DNA of 53,996 nt. Source: Candidatus Nealsoniibacteriota bacterium (GTDB lineage Bacteria > Patescibacteriota > Minisyncoccia > Minisyncoccales > PWPS01). Positions within the stretch are counted from its first letter, which is position 1. Each line of letters starts with the position of its first letter. The position numbers and the translations under genes are program-made. Shown here piece by piece: positions 39,747 through 48,855 of this stretch. The DNA is taken from assembly GCA_003551845.1 (NCBI GenBank), contig PUNQ01000040.1, forward strand, positions 1 to 53,996, in the 5' to 3' direction. The notes under the pieces were generated by a model. That model was given only the letters and a program-made list of their open reading frames with translations, was not told the DNA's origin and did not search any database.

Positions 39747-40191
39747 TGACGACGTGTCTTTCCGGAGGATCTCCTTCGCTTTCGGTCGTTACGTCTTTTC
39801 TGCTCTCCAATTCAATATGAATTATTCTTCTTTCGGCCGCCGGCAGGGCGGGCATTCTTTTTTCCACTCCGGTTAAAGAAACTTCATCGGCCGCCTCCCT
39901 TGCCTTTTGCTCCAAATACTCTCGCTTCTTTCTTTTATAGTTGTTTATATCCAGGCTCACATAGATTCTTTGTTCTATATTATTTATGAGTGCCAGCCTT
40001 AAAAGTCTTTCCGTTCCTTTCAATGTCTTTCCGTTTTCTCCGATTAAAACCTGTGGATTCTCCATTTCTACATTGACTTTTATATCTCTTTCATTTTCTT
40101 TTTCAAGATCAACTTTGATTTCCGGATCTATTTTGGAAAAAAACTCTTCCGCTATTTTTTTCATCTTTTTAATTTCACTTTCTTCTATCAT
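39733..40191 (-). CDS. khpB: KhpB/Jag RNA-binding protein (KH-R3H)
   Basis: 152 residues. The KH-like region with LIGENGKTLKGTERLLRLAL (about 52-71) and the C-terminal R3H domain with ALPAAERRIIHIELE (about 113-128) identify Jag/KhpB, an RNA-binding protein whose gene normally sits beside yidC and rnpA near the origin, as here. The N-terminal Jag domain is reduced. It is the last gene of the rpmH-rnpA-yidC-khpB unit and converges on VirB4 with a 14-base 3' overlap. Confidence 0.9.
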   Translation of the reverse strand: MIEESEIKKMKKIAEEFFSKIDPEIKVDLEKENERDIKVNVEMENPQVLIGENGKTLKGTERLLRLALINNIEQRIYVSLDINNYKRKKREYLEQKAREAADEVSLTGVEKRMPALPAAERRIIHIELESRKDVTTESEGDPPERHVVIKPL

Positions 40192-40220
40192 TTTTTTATT
40201 TCATTGGTTTAAAAATATAT

Positions 40221-40940
40221 CTAAACTGCTTTTTCCTTCAAATTTTCTTCTTCCGTTTTTATTAATTTGTGCTGGACCAGAGAAAAAATAATGGTAATTA
40301 TCCAATACACACCGACCGCCGAAGGCAGACTGGAAAGAATAAAGACTGTAAAAATAGGTAAGACGAACTTCATTTGTCCTTTCATTATTTCTCCGATTCC
40401 TCCTTTTTTCTTTTCTTCTTCGGAAGAGCTCGGCATGGTAATCCTGACTTGAATAAATTGTCCGAGCCCCGCCAATACGGCTAAAATTATATTCGGCTCG
40501 GATAAATCCAGAATCCCCAATGATAAATACTCAACCACTTCCGGTTTATGAATAAAATTGTAAAGATGAACCAGCTCTCCGGCGCCCAATCCTCGTCTGA
40601 ATATTTGAAAAAGAGCTATTATGACCGGGAATTGAATAAATAGCGGCAAGATTCCCGAAAAGGGGCTTACACCCTCCTTACTATAGAGCTCCATTACTTT
40701 TTCCGCCTGTTTCTCTTTATCTTCCTTATATTCTTCCTGGAGTTTTTTCACTTTCGGCTGAAGGTTTTTCAGTGCCTTTTGTGATTTGGTCGCTTTCGCC
40801 GAGACCGGATACAGAGCCCCCTTCACTATCAAAGTGATAAATATCACCGCTAATCCCAAATCACCCAAATTATTGTAAAGAAAAATTAGAAGGTTAAAAA
40901 GCGGTTGATAAAATACGACGTAAAAAAAATTACCTATCAT
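40221..40940 (-). CDS. yidC: Membrane protein insertase YidC/Oxa1
   Basis: 239 residues, the short form without the large periplasmic domain of proteobacteria. Membrane segments lie at about 5-20 and 28-48, a conserved cytoplasmic stretch follows with KATKSQKALKNLQPKVKKLQEEYK (about 50-75), then GVSPFSGILPLFIQFPVIIALFQIF (about 91-115), further helices near 140-160 and 190-220, and a charged tail. It inserts proteins into the cytoplasmic membrane. The start overlaps the rnpA stop (ATGA). Confidence 0.94.
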   Translation of the reverse strand: MIGNFFYVVFYQPLFNLLIFLYNNLGDLGLAVIFITLIVKGALYPVSAKATKSQKALKNLQPKVKKLQEEYKEDKEKQAEKVMELYSKEGVSPFSGILPLFIQFPVIIALFQIFRRGLGAGELVHLYNFIHKPEVVEYLSLGILDLSEPNIILAVLAGLGQFIQVRITMPSSSEEEKKKGGIGEIMKGQMKFVLPIFTVFILSSLPSAVGVYWIITIIFSLVQHKLIKTEEENLKEKAV

Positions 40941-41281
40941 TCTTTCAAAAATTTAAATTGAACTAATTGCTTTTTAATTGCTTTTTCAAGCTCTTCAATC
41001 GATTTTTTTTCAGCACCGGATCCGGCGATAATTATTATTCTCACACCTTCATCCAAATTTTTCATTAATCCTTTAAAAGCCTCTCTCATCTTTCTCTTCA
41101 TTTTATTGCGCTCCGTCGCTTTTTTAAATGCCTTGACCGGTGCCACAAAGGCGATCTTCTTGTCCTTTTTATTCACTTTTCTGATCCTGATTTCTAAAAA
41201 TTCACTTTTTAATCTTTTTCCTTTCTTGAAAGTTTCTTCAAAATCTTTCTTCTTTTTCAATCTGTTTCTTTTGGGAATCAT
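40937..41281 (-). CDS. rnpA: Ribonuclease P protein component
   Basis: 114 residues, very basic. The N-terminus MIPKRNRLKKKKDFEETFKKG and the RNR-type motif in KKATERNKMKRKMREAF (about 52-68) are diagnostic for RnpA, which assists the RNA subunit in tRNA 5' maturation. The position between rpmH and yidC is the classical order. The catalytic RNA (rnpB) is not in the window. Confidence 0.92.
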   Translation of the reverse strand: MIPKRNRLKKKKDFEETFKKGKRLKSEFLEIRIRKVNKKDKKIAFVAPVKAFKKATERNKMKRKMREAFKGLMKNLDEGVRIIIIAGSGAEKKSIEELEKAIKKQLVQFKFLKE

Positions 41282-41324
41282 TCTTTAATAAAATAATAAG
41301 GAGTTAAAATAACCACCCTTTAAG

Positions 41325-41459
41325 CTAAGCGGAAAGCTTTTTTCTTCCCTTTTTTCTTCTTCTCTTTAAAACTTTCTTTCCCGATTTGCTTTTTTTTCTT
41401 TTTAAAAATCCGTGCTTCTTTTTTCTCTTTTTTTTGCTCGGTTTATAAGTTTTTGACAT
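41325..41459 (-). CDS. rpmH: 50S ribosomal protein L34
   Basis: 44 residues, very short and Lys/Arg-rich. The product begins MSKTYKPSKKKRKKKHGF and ends GRKKLSA, an unmistakable L34 pattern with the conserved KHGF and RRRKKGRKKLSA blocks. It starts at the ATG 41459-41457 and stops at TAG 41327-41325, 43 nt before rnpA. Its promoter lies in the origin region. Confidence 0.96.
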   Translation of the reverse strand: MSKTYKPSKKKRKKKHGFLKRKKSKSGKKVLKRRRKKGRKKLSA

Positions 41460-41500
41460 TTTCTTTTTTTATTTTACCGAATATTTATTGACTGGTATAG

Positions 41501-41529
41501 ATTTTAATTGAAATGAATCAAAAAGTCAA
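41501..41529 (-). promoter_or_regulatory. Predicted promoter of rpmH-rnpA-yidC-khpB
   Basis: On the minus strand: TTGACT (41529-41524), 17-nt spacer, TAAAAT (41506-41501). Confidence 0.6.
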
Positions 41530-41713
41530 AATAGAAAATTCATAATTTCTTAAAAACTTGTGGATAACTTTTAGAAGAAAAAGTTTATCATCTCTTTTTT
41601 TTTAAATTTAATTAGTAATAATTATTAAGAATTTTTTACTCTTTTTATTTATTTTTCAACAATTTTTCCCCATTTTTTTCCACTTTTTAAGAGTTTTTTT
41701 GATTTTCCATTTA

Positions 41714-41731
41714 TGTTATACTTTTTCCACA
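41714..41731 (+). promoter_or_regulatory. dnaA extended -10 promoter with overlapping DnaA box
   Basis: TG-T-TATACT (41714-41722) is followed directly by TTTTCCACA (41723-41731), one mismatch from the consensus TTATCCACA and covering the expected start of transcription. Binding of DnaA here would repress its own gene. Confidence 0.5.
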
Positions 41732-41747
41732 GTAATTAAAATAAAAG

Positions 41748-43100
41748 ATGAAAAAAGAAAAGCTTTGGGAATCAATTTTGGCAGAGGTTCAGCTTGCCAT
41801 TTCACCTACGAAATTCAATACCTGGTTCAAAAATACCGAATTAATGGAGTATGAAAACGGTAAAATAAAAATTGCCGTGCCCAATGCTTTCACTAAAGAG
41901 TGGTTAAAAAATAAGCATAATGAAACCATAATTGAAGCGGTTAAAAGTGTCGGAGAAAAAGTTGATCGTGTCGATTACATAATAGAACAAAATACTCGCC
42001 GAAAGAAAAAAAAGAAAAAGGAAGAAATCAAAAAAGAAGACAATGAAGGGCAGATGGAATTTGAAGAATTTCAGATTGATAAAAAGTCCAATTTGAACCC
42101 AAAATATACTTTTGAAAATTTTATTGTCGGACCATTTAATGAGCTCTCACACGCGGCCGCTTATGCGGTAGCCGAAAATCCCGGAAAAGTTTATAATCCA
42201 CTTTTTATATACGGTAAGGTGGGACTGGGAAAAACTCATCTTTTACAATCCATAGGAAACGAAGTTAAAAAATCTTCAAAAAAAGTAAAATATATTCCCG
42301 CTCAAAAATTCATTACCGGGGTCGTTAACGGTATAAAAAACGGCCAAATGGAACATTTTAAATCAAAATATAAGGATATAGATGTTCTGATAATTGATGA
42401 TATTCAATTTTTATCGGGAAAAGAAAAAACTCAAGAAGAATTTTTTCATACTTTCAACGACCTTTACGAAAAAAATAAACAAATCATTCTTTCTTCGGAC
42501 AGACCTCCCAAATCAATAAGATCTTTAACCGAAAGACTGAGATCGCGTTTTGAAGGTGGAATGATAGCCGATATAAATTTTCCCGATCTGGAAACCAGAT
42601 TGGCCATATTAAAAACCAAAGCTCAAGAAAAAAAATTCAATATATCCGAAGAAGTATCTTCTTATATAGCTGAAAATATCCAAAAAAACATTCGCGAATT
42701 GGAAGGAGCTCTTAATAAACTCGTCGCTCATCATAAGCTGACCGGAAAAAAAATAACAAAAAAAGAAGCTGAAAAAATATTGAAAAATATTCTCGAATCT
42801 CCTACAAAAAATGTTTCTTCTTCTCAAATAACAAAAGCCGTAAGTAAATTTTATGATATTTCCGAAAATGATCTGAAAGGAAGCTCCAGAAAAAAAGAGA
42901 TTGTTAAACCGAGACAAGTGGCCATGTATCTTTTAAGAGAAGAGTTGGAATATTCATTTCCTTTTATCGGTAAAAAAATGGGTGGTAAAGATCATACTAC
43001 CGTTATGTATTCTTATAAAAAAATCAAAAAGAAATTGGATACAGATGAAGATATAAAAGAAGAAATTTCTTTAATCAAACAGATGATGCTTTCCGTTTAA
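41748..43100 (+). CDS. dnaA: Chromosomal replication initiator protein DnaA
   Basis: 450 residues with the four-domain plan. Domain I (about 1-80, LWESILAEVQLAISPTKFNTWF), a short Lys/Glu linker (about 84-110), AAA+ domain with Walker A GKVGLGKT (156-163), Walker B VLIIDDIQF (D217/D218) and RLRSRFEGG (arginine-finger region), and the DNA-binding domain with PRQVAMYLLREEL and GGKDHTTVMYS (about 385-430). It opens the origin and binds the DnaA boxes on both sides of the gene. No Shine-Dalgarno. Third codon positions are richer in A/T than in the surface-gene blocks. Confidence 0.98.
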   Translation: MKKEKLWESILAEVQLAISPTKFNTWFKNTELMEYENGKIKIAVPNAFTKEWLKNKHNETIIEAVKSVGEKVDRVDYIIEQNTRRKKKKKKEEIKKEDNEGQMEFEEFQIDKKSNLNPKYTFENFIVGPFNELSHAAAYAVAENPGKVYNPLFIYGKVGLGKTHLLQSIGNEVKKSSKKVKYIPAQKFITGVVNGIKNGQMEHFKSKYKDIDVLIIDDIQFLSGKEKTQEEFFHTFNDLYEKNKQIILSSDRPPKSIRSLTERLRSRFEGGMIADINFPDLETRLAILKTKAQEKKFNISEEVSSYIAENIQKNIRELEGALNKLVAHHKLTGKKITKKEAEKILKNILESPTKNVSSSQITKAVSKFYDISENDLKGSSRKKEIVKPRQVAMYLLREELEYSFPFIGKKMGGKDHTTVMYSYKKIKKKLDTDEDIKEEISLIKQMMLSV

Positions 43101-43332
43101 TTTTGAAGCCTGTGGAAAAGATGTTAAAAAAGAAGTTAAATACCTATTGAAAAAAAGTTAATAAAAAGAGATTAAAAAAAATTATAAAATTATTAACAAC
43201 TTATCAATACTATCGGCATATCTTTTCCATACCCTTTTATTGACTTAAAAATCAACTTAAAAATAAAGTTTTCCAAAACACTAATAAAAACAATAACCTT
43301 TTAAAAAAATAATTAATTAATAATTAAAATTT
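43101..43332. other. Candidate oriC, downstream part (dnaA-dnaN intergenic)
   Basis: 232 nt, very AT-rich, no ORF. It contains TGTGGAAAA (43111-43119), the exact reverse complement of the box at the dnaA promoter, plus weaker matches such as TTTTCCATA near 43224 and TTATCAATA near 43201. With the upstream part it would form a two-part origin flanking dnaA. Confidence 0.55.
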
Positions 43333-44457
43333 ATGAAATTTAAAATCCGTCAAGATAAAATAAAAAAAGGATTGGCTATTGCCGGTAGAATCGCTACCAA
43401 ATCCGTTTCTTTGCCCATATTAAAGAATATACATATAAAAACTGAAAATAATTTTTTATCCCTTTCCGCTACCGATCTGGAAGTCGGGGTTAAATGGTGG
43501 TCTTTATCCAAAATAGGAGAAGATGGTGAAACCACGGTTCCTCTTGACCTTTTTTCTAATTTTATAGGTCTTTTACCCGGAGAAGAAAAAGTTGAAGTGG
43601 AAAGTGATAATAATGATTTAAAAGTTGTTTGTGAAGATTATAAAACGGAGATAAAAGGGTTGAGTGCGGATGATTTTCCAATAATTCCGGAAGTTGAAGC
43701 TGAAAAAGTATTGAAAATAAAAAATGACAAATTAATGGAAGGCTTAAAACAAGTCGTCGATATACCTTCAAGTACTAAAGTTAAACCGGAAATATCGGGG
43801 GTCTATTTTCAATTTAAGGGAAAAACTTTAAAATTAGCCGCTACGGACAGCTATAGGTTGGCCGAAAAAATATTATTTTTAGAAGAAAAGATAAAGAATG
43901 ATTTTTCTTTCATATTACCTCAGAAAGCGGCTAAAGAATTATTGAATATTTTTATTGAAGAAGATGAAATTGAAATAAAATTCGATTCGAACCAAGTTTT
44001 ATTTGAATCTTCAATGGATGAAACGGACCATCCAAAAATTCAATTGGTTTCTAAGCTTATAGAAGGAGATTATCCCGATTATGAAGCTATTATTCCGGAA
44101 AAAACGGATACTCAAGTATTGCTTGAAAAAGAGGAATTTTTAAATAAAATAAAAGCCGCCAGTTTATTTAGCGGAAAAGTTAATGAAGTTACTATTGATG
44201 CCGATGAGAAGGAGGATAAAGTTTTAATATCCAGTGAAGATAATGATCTCGGAAAATATGAAACCGAAATGAAAGCTAAAGTGGAAGGAGAAGAAGTTAA
44301 AATTTCATTCAATCATCGCTTTTTAAAGGATGGTTTGGAACAAATAAAAGCGGCTGAAATAGTTTTTTCCATGAGTGGAGAAGATGGTCCGGGAAAGATT
44401 GTTCCGGTGGGAAATGACGATTTTTTATACGTGGTTATGCCTATTAAGAATAGGTAA
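43333..44457 (+). CDS. dnaN: DNA polymerase III beta sliding clamp
   Basis: 374 residues, normal length. The N-terminus MKFKIRQDKIKKGLAIAGRIATKSVSLPILKNI and the segment LSATDLEVGVKWW are typical, as are GVYFQFKGKTLKLAATDSYRLAEK at the start of the second domain and the closing VVMPIKNR, the usual beta-clamp end (VMPxR-like). It forms the ring tethering the polymerase to DNA. The standard dnaA-dnaN order supports the origin. Its stop abuts the convergent PBP gene at 44458. Confidence 0.97.
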   Translation: MKFKIRQDKIKKGLAIAGRIATKSVSLPILKNIHIKTENNFLSLSATDLEVGVKWWSLSKIGEDGETTVPLDLFSNFIGLLPGEEKVEVESDNNDLKVVCEDYKTEIKGLSADDFPIIPEVEAEKVLKIKNDKLMEGLKQVVDIPSSTKVKPEISGVYFQFKGKTLKLAATDSYRLAEKILFLEEKIKNDFSFILPQKAAKELLNIFIEEDEIEIKFDSNQVLFESSMDETDHPKIQLVSKLIEGDYPDYEAIIPEKTDTQVLLEKEEFLNKIKAASLFSGKVNEVTIDADEKEDKVLISSEDNDLGKYETEMKAKVEGEEVKISFNHRFLKDGLEQIKAAEIVFSMSGEDGPGKIVPVGNDDFLYVVMPIKNR

Positions 44458-46341
44458 TCAGTTTCTAACGTAATCTTCCATTAATACTCTCCAGGCCGGT
44501 CCGGCTACCGATACTCCGGGAGAATTCAACATTCTTTCATTATTATTATTTCCGGCCCATACTCCGATTGCTATATCCGGAGTATAACCGACTATCCAAC
44601 CGTCTCTGAAATTTTGAGTCGTCCCCGTTTTAACGGCTACTTTTTCATTTTCAAAATGGAGTATGGAATTGCTTCCGAAAATGGGTGCTCTTGCTTCGTT
44701 ATCACTTAATATATCGGTTATTTCTTGCGCTACGGAAGAGCTTACCACTCTTCTTTGAGTTGAATTTTTTTGTTGTATTATATTACCCGATCCGTCTTCT
44801 ATTTTTAAAATTGATGCGGTTGGTGATTTCATTCCGTCAGCGGCAAAAACGGAATATGCCGAGGTTAATTCCAAAAGGTTGACTTCTCCTCCTCCCAGCA
44901 CCAAAGAAAGCCCGTAATGATAAGGATCTTCGGTAAAAGTGGTTATTCCGAATCTTTCCGCCCACTCTATACCCTGTCTTAATCCTACCATTTCATCCAA
45001 AACTTTTACTGCCGGAACATTCAAGGATTGAGCCAATGAATCTCTTAGACTCACTTCACCACGAAAGCGATTATCGTAATTTCTCGGAATATAAGGATTG
45101 GCCAGGGTTCCGAAGTTTGTTCTTTCGTCTATTACCGTAGTTTCTCCACTGTATCCGTTTTCAAAAGCTTTTGCATAAATGAAAGGTTTGAATGCCGATC
45201 CGGGCTGTCTTCCTCTCAAAGCTACATTCGTATAAGGATCAAAAAGACAAGATCTACCGGGAACACAATCTTCCGGATATTTTTCTCCGAAATAGTCCGC
45301 TGAACCGACCAATGCTAAAATTTCACCGGTATTCGGATCAGTCATGACTATGGACATATTGTGAGCATTGAATTGAGCGCTGTTTTGTTCTGCCATTATT
45401 CTGGCCACGTTTTCAGCTTTTCTTTGTAGTTCGAAATCTATGGTGGTATATATTTTTAATCCTCTTTCATTTAAAAATTCAGCTCCGTAATGATTTTCCA
45501 GTTGTTGTTTTATATGTAAAACAAAATGAGGAGCTCTCAAATAGTTTCTGAATCTTGAAAATTCGGGTTCTTCATCTATAGCTTCTTCTCGCTCTTTTTC
45601 GTTTAAATAACCGAGATGTGCCATCCTGTTTATGACATAGTTTCTTCTTCCCATTAAAGCGTCCAAATTGTCTCCGTAGGGAGAAAGTGAAGAAGGTGAT
45701 CTTATCATGGCTACGAGAGTTGCCGATTCGGCAACCGTCAATTCGGAAGCTGATTTATTGAAAAATGATTGAGCGGCGGTTTCGATTCCGTAAATATTAT
45801 GACCGAAAGGAATTTGATTAAAATAAAACTCCAAAATTTCTTCTTTGGAATATTTTCTTTCCAATTCGATGGTTAAGATTACCTCTCTTATTTTTCGCAT
45901 GAAAGTTTTTTCATGAGTCAAAAGAGCTGACCTGACTAATTGTTGAGATATCGTTGACCCTCCGGCTGAAAGACTCCTTTCTCGTAAATTTATTAGTACT
46001 GATCGACCTATTCCTTCCAAATCTATACCGTAATGATCATAATAGTTGGAGTCCTCGGCTGAAAGTAATGCTTCTATCAAATGATCCGGAACGTCTTCTA
46101 TCGATATGAGCTCTCTTCTTTCTTCTCCGTGAACCGTATAAAGTAAATTTTCTCCGCTTCTGTCGTAAATTCTGGTCGGCCTACTTATTGTTCTGTCAAC
46201 GAAGTTATCCGGTCGGGGAAGATCTCTGGCAAAATAAATAAAACTGATTGCTCCCAAGAAGATGGAAGAAAAAACCAAAATAACCACTATATAAAATAGG
46301 GTCGGGATTATTTTTTTAATTTTTTTGATTAATTTTCTCAT
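44458..46341 (-). CDS. Class A penicillin-binding protein (GT51 + transpeptidase)
   Basis: A bifunctional peptidoglycan synthase. I start it at ATG 46341 (MRKLIKKIKK, 627 residues). A longer frame from TTG 46398 begins upstream of the predicted promoter. Lys-rich tail, one transmembrane helix (about 14-36), GT51 glycosyltransferase domain with SAEDSNYYDHYGID and GGSTISQQLVRS, then a transpeptidase domain with the SxxK motif in GSAFKPF, SxN in SQSLNVPAVK and KTG in VKTGTTQNF. All catalytic motifs are intact. It converges on dnaN with no gap. It shows the cell makes or modifies its own murein. Confidence 0.95.
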   Translation of the reverse strand: MRKLIKKIKKIIPTLFYIVVILVFSSIFLGAISFIYFARDLPRPDNFVDRTISRPTRIYDRSGENLLYTVHGEERRELISIEDVPDHLIEALLSAEDSNYYDHYGIDLEGIGRSVLINLRERSLSAGGSTISQQLVRSALLTHEKTFMRKIREVILTIELERKYSKEEILEFYFNQIPFGHNIYGIETAAQSFFNKSASELTVAESATLVAMIRSPSSLSPYGDNLDALMGRRNYVINRMAHLGYLNEKEREEAIDEEPEFSRFRNYLRAPHFVLHIKQQLENHYGAEFLNERGLKIYTTIDFELQRKAENVARIMAEQNSAQFNAHNMSIVMTDPNTGEILALVGSADYFGEKYPEDCVPGRSCLFDPYTNVALRGRQPGSAFKPFIYAKAFENGYSGETTVIDERTNFGTLANPYIPRNYDNRFRGEVSLRDSLAQSLNVPAVKVLDEMVGLRQGIEWAERFGITTFTEDPYHYGLSLVLGGGEVNLLELTSAYSVFAADGMKSPTASILKIEDGSGNIIQQKNSTQRRVVSSSVAQEITDILSDNEARAPIFGSNSILHFENEKVAVKTGTTQNFRDGWIVGYTPDIAIGVWAGNNNNERMLNSPGVSVAGPAWRVLMEDYVRN

Positions 46342-46351
46342 TGCAGCAATC

Positions 46352-46379
46352 ATTATACCATTTATATCTTTATAATCAA
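46352..46379 (-). promoter_or_regulatory. Predicted promoter of the PBP gene
   Basis: On the minus strand: TTGATT (46379-46374), 16-nt spacer, TATAAT (46357-46352), then 10 nt to ATG 46341. The leader would be about 3-4 nt, nearly leaderless. Confidence 0.6.
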
Positions 46380-46483
46380 TTATGATAAAATTGTCCAATT
46401 TAAATAAAAAATTTGGAATTTAATGATTTAATTATTTATGTTAAAATTACCCCATTACACACTGTATATCTAAAAATAAAAAT

Positions 46484-47668
46484 ATGAAAAAAGAAGAAAT
46501 AATAAAAAATATTTTGGAACGGGGAGTGGAAGATATTATTGATAAAAAAGAACTTGAGAAAAAATTGAAGTCCGGGGAAAAATTAAGAATTAAACTGGGA
46601 GTTGATCCTACGGGGCCCAAAATACATTTGGGAAGAGCATCTCAATTTTGGAAGTTGCAAAGCTTTCAAAAGTTGGGTCATCAAGTGGTTTTAATAATAG
46701 GTGATTTTACTGCTCGTATAGGAGATGCTTCCGATAAACAAGCGATGAGAACCCCTCTTACCGAAGAAGAGGTGAAAAAAAATATGGAAGGCTACATAGA
46801 TCAAATAGGAAAAATATTGGATATGGATAAGGTGGAAGTCAGACATAACAGTGAGTGGCTGGGAAAAATGAAAGTGGAAGACTTTTTATCCTTGGGAATG
46901 AATTTTACTGCACAACAGATGATAAGGAGAAGAAACTTCAAGGAAAGGTGGGATGAAGATAAGCCGATAGGAATTCATGAATTGGCATATCCTCTTCTTC
47001 AAGGGTATGATTCGGTAATGGTTGAAGCTGATGTGGAGATAGGTGGATTCGATCAGTTATTCAATTTAAAAACGGGTAGAAAAATACAGAAGATTTTTAA
47101 TCAAGAACCTCAACAAATAATGACCTCTCAAATGCTGTACGGTCTCGATGGAAGAAAGATGTCGACCAGTTGGGGTAATGTGGTTACCATAGTGGATGAA
47201 CCGGCCGATATGTACGGAAAAATAATGTCTCTCAATGATGATTTAATTTTTGATTATTTTAAGCTTTGTGCTTTCTATCCCGAAAAGGAGTTGAAGCGGG
47301 TGAAAAAGGAATTGGAAGAAAAAAATCCAAAAGAATTAAAAAAAGAATTGGCTCGGGCGATAGTCCAAATTTATCACGGAGAGAAAGAGGCTCAAGAGGC
47401 TGAAAAAAGATTTGAGAATATTTTTGAAAAGGGAGATATTCCCGAAGAAATTCCTGAAAAAAAGATTGAAAAAAAGGAAATGGGAGCTCTTAATTTGGTT
47501 TATGCAACGGGACTCGTAAAATCAAAATCGCAGGCAAAAAGATTAATAAAACAGGGGGCCGTATCAATTGATAAAAAAAAGATTGAAAGCTGGAAAAAGG
47601 ATATAGAAATAGAAGACGGAATGGTTATTAAAATAGGAAAGAGAAGATTTATGAGGATAGTCAAGTAG
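46484..47668 (+). CDS. tyrS: Tyrosyl-tRNA synthetase
   Basis: 394 residues. A class I synthetase with the HIGH-type motif HLGR (48-51, in DPTGPKIHLGR) and the KMSKS-type KMSTS (about 225-229). The tyrosine-pocket region and GYDSVMVEADVEIGGFDQLFN are typical of the eubacterial TyrRS with a C-terminal S4 domain (about 330-394, LVKSKSQAKRLIKQGAVSID). It charges tRNA-Tyr. A TG-T-TAAAAT element lies about 40 nt upstream. The 3' end overlaps the convergent ruvC stop by 8 bases. Confidence 0.96.
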   Translation: MKKEEIIKNILERGVEDIIDKKELEKKLKSGEKLRIKLGVDPTGPKIHLGRASQFWKLQSFQKLGHQVVLIIGDFTARIGDASDKQAMRTPLTEEEVKKNMEGYIDQIGKILDMDKVEVRHNSEWLGKMKVEDFLSLGMNFTAQQMIRRRNFKERWDEDKPIGIHELAYPLLQGYDSVMVEADVEIGGFDQLFNLKTGRKIQKIFNQEPQQIMTSQMLYGLDGRKMSTSWGNVVTIVDEPADMYGKIMSLNDDLIFDYFKLCAFYPEKELKRVKKELEEKNPKELKKELARAIVQIYHGEKEAQEAEKRFENIFEKGDIPEEIPEKKIEKKEMGALNLVYATGLVKSKSQAKRLIKQGAVSIDKKKIESWKKDIEIEDGMVIKIGKRRFMRIVK

Positions 47669-48149
47669 TCAAGAGATCTCTGTTTACTTTTTGACCTCCG
47701 CATATGGCGGCCCCCAAGGCGTCGGCGGCATCGTTGGGTCGGGGAATCTCTTTCAATTTCAACTGGGCTTTAATCATTCTTTGAACTTGCATCTTTTTTG
47801 CATTGCCGTGCCCGGTTATGGTCGCTTTTATTTGTGAAGGAGTAAACTCGTAGACCGGAATTTCCTCCTTGGCCGCCTTCAAAAGAATTACTCCTTTGGC
47901 CTGACTTACCACCATGGCCGTTTTTACGTTTTTTCTGAAGTAAACTTTTTCGACCGCCAAAACGGATGGAGAGAAACGTTTAAAAATTTTACAAATTTCT
48001 TCTTCAATTTTCTTTAATCGTTCAGAGTCGGATAATTTTTTGTCCGTCTTTATAATCCCGTATTCCATACAGGTAATGGTGGAGTTTTCTTTTTTTATTA
48101 CTCCGTATCCGGTAGTTGCCGTTCCCGGGTCTATTCCTAAAATTATCAT
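47661..48149 (-). CDS. ruvC: Crossover junction endodeoxyribonuclease RuvC
   Basis: 162 residues from the ATG at 48149 (MIILGIDPGTATTGYGV). A longer frame beginning at 48218 overlaps yebC and is not credible. Catalytic acids D7, E67, D140 and D143 match the E. coli set (D7, E66, D138, D141). It resolves Holliday junctions, normally together with RuvAB. It starts 1 nt after yebC and is the last gene of the pilB-ruvB / yebC-ruvC stretch on this strand. Confidence 0.95.
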   Translation of the reverse strand: MIILGIDPGTATTGYGVIKKENSTITCMEYGIIKTDKKLSDSERLKKIEEEICKIFKRFSPSVLAVEKVYFRKNVKTAMVVSQAKGVILLKAAKEEIPVYEFTPSQIKATITGHGNAKKMQVQRMIKAQLKLKEIPRPNDAADALGAAICGGQKVNRDLLTT

Positions 48150-48150
48150 T

Positions 48151-48846
48151 CTATTTATGAGTAAAATAAATTTGTTCGATTTCGTCGTGATCTTCCAATT
48201 TTTCCAAAAAACTTTCATCCTTTGGCTCGGTGACTGTTTTTGATTTCGGTTTATAACCCAATACCGCCGACTCTATGGACAGACTTTCTTTGATTTTATT
48301 TTTTACTTCATCGAGTTTGTCGGGAGCGGTATAAACAAGCATCGTTTCTTCATCGTATTTTATGTCTTCCGCTCCCGCTTCTATTGCCAGTAGTTCATTT
48401 TCTTCCGATTTTTCAATTTCGATCACTCCTTTTCTCTCAAAAAGCCAAGTGACCGATCCCGGCTTGGCCAGTTTTCCACCGGCCGGCTTTAAAATTTGAT
48501 TTATCTTGGAAACGGTTCGATTTTTATTATCGGTAACTCCTTGAATAATTACCGCCAGCCCGTTGGGGCCGTAAACTTCCAGCATGAAATCTTCAAGAGC
48601 TCCGGATTGTCCTTCTCCGGCACCTTTTTTGATCGCTTTTTCTATATTTTCCTTGGGCATGTCTTCCGCCTTCGCTTTCTCAATGGCAGTGCTTAAAGCC
48701 GGATTCATATCCGGATTTTTTTCTCCTCCACTTTCTCTTACCGCCGTAATTATCATCTTCGAAAGGCGAGCGAACTTTTTCGCTCTCTTTTTGTCCTTTT
48801 TCTCTTTTTTTCTTTTTATATTACTCCAATGACTGTGTCCCGCCAT
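48151..48846 (-). CDS. yebC: YebC/PmpR-family protein
   Basis: 231 residues. The start MAGHSHWSNIKRKKEKKDKKRAKKF is the family signature, followed by GGEKNPDMNPALSTAIEKAKAEDMPKENIEKAIKKG. YebC proteins were long called transcription regulators; family knowledge now also links them to translation of difficult sequences. The upstream start is 10 nt from a perfect palindrome (48856-48888), and the gene is 1 nt from ruvC. Confidence 0.95.
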   Translation of the reverse strand: MAGHSHWSNIKRKKEKKDKKRAKKFARLSKMIITAVRESGGEKNPDMNPALSTAIEKAKAEDMPKENIEKAIKKGAGEGQSGALEDFMLEVYGPNGLAVIIQGVTDNKNRTVSKINQILKPAGGKLAKPGSVTWLFERKGVIEIEKSEENELLAIEAGAEDIKYDEETMLVYTAPDKLDEVKNKIKESLSIESAVLGYKPKSKTVTEPKDESFLEKLEDHDEIEQIYFTHK

Positions 48847-48855
48847 AATTTCAGT

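Larger units (their letters stand above)
41460..41747. other. Candidate oriC, upstream part (rpmH-dnaA intergenic)
   Basis: A 288-nt, strongly AT-rich region with long T and A runs. It holds a perfect DnaA box in inverse orientation, TGTGGATAA (41559-41567), a near-box TTTTCCACT (41676-41684) and TTTTCCACA (41723-41731), the last just after the dnaA -10. The rpmH-dnaA gap is the usual place of bacterial oriC. No gene is seen besides the promoters. Confidence 0.7.

Noticed and set aside
48150-48218. Longer N-terminus for RuvC
   Set aside because: It overlaps yebC and precedes the conserved MIILGIDPG start.
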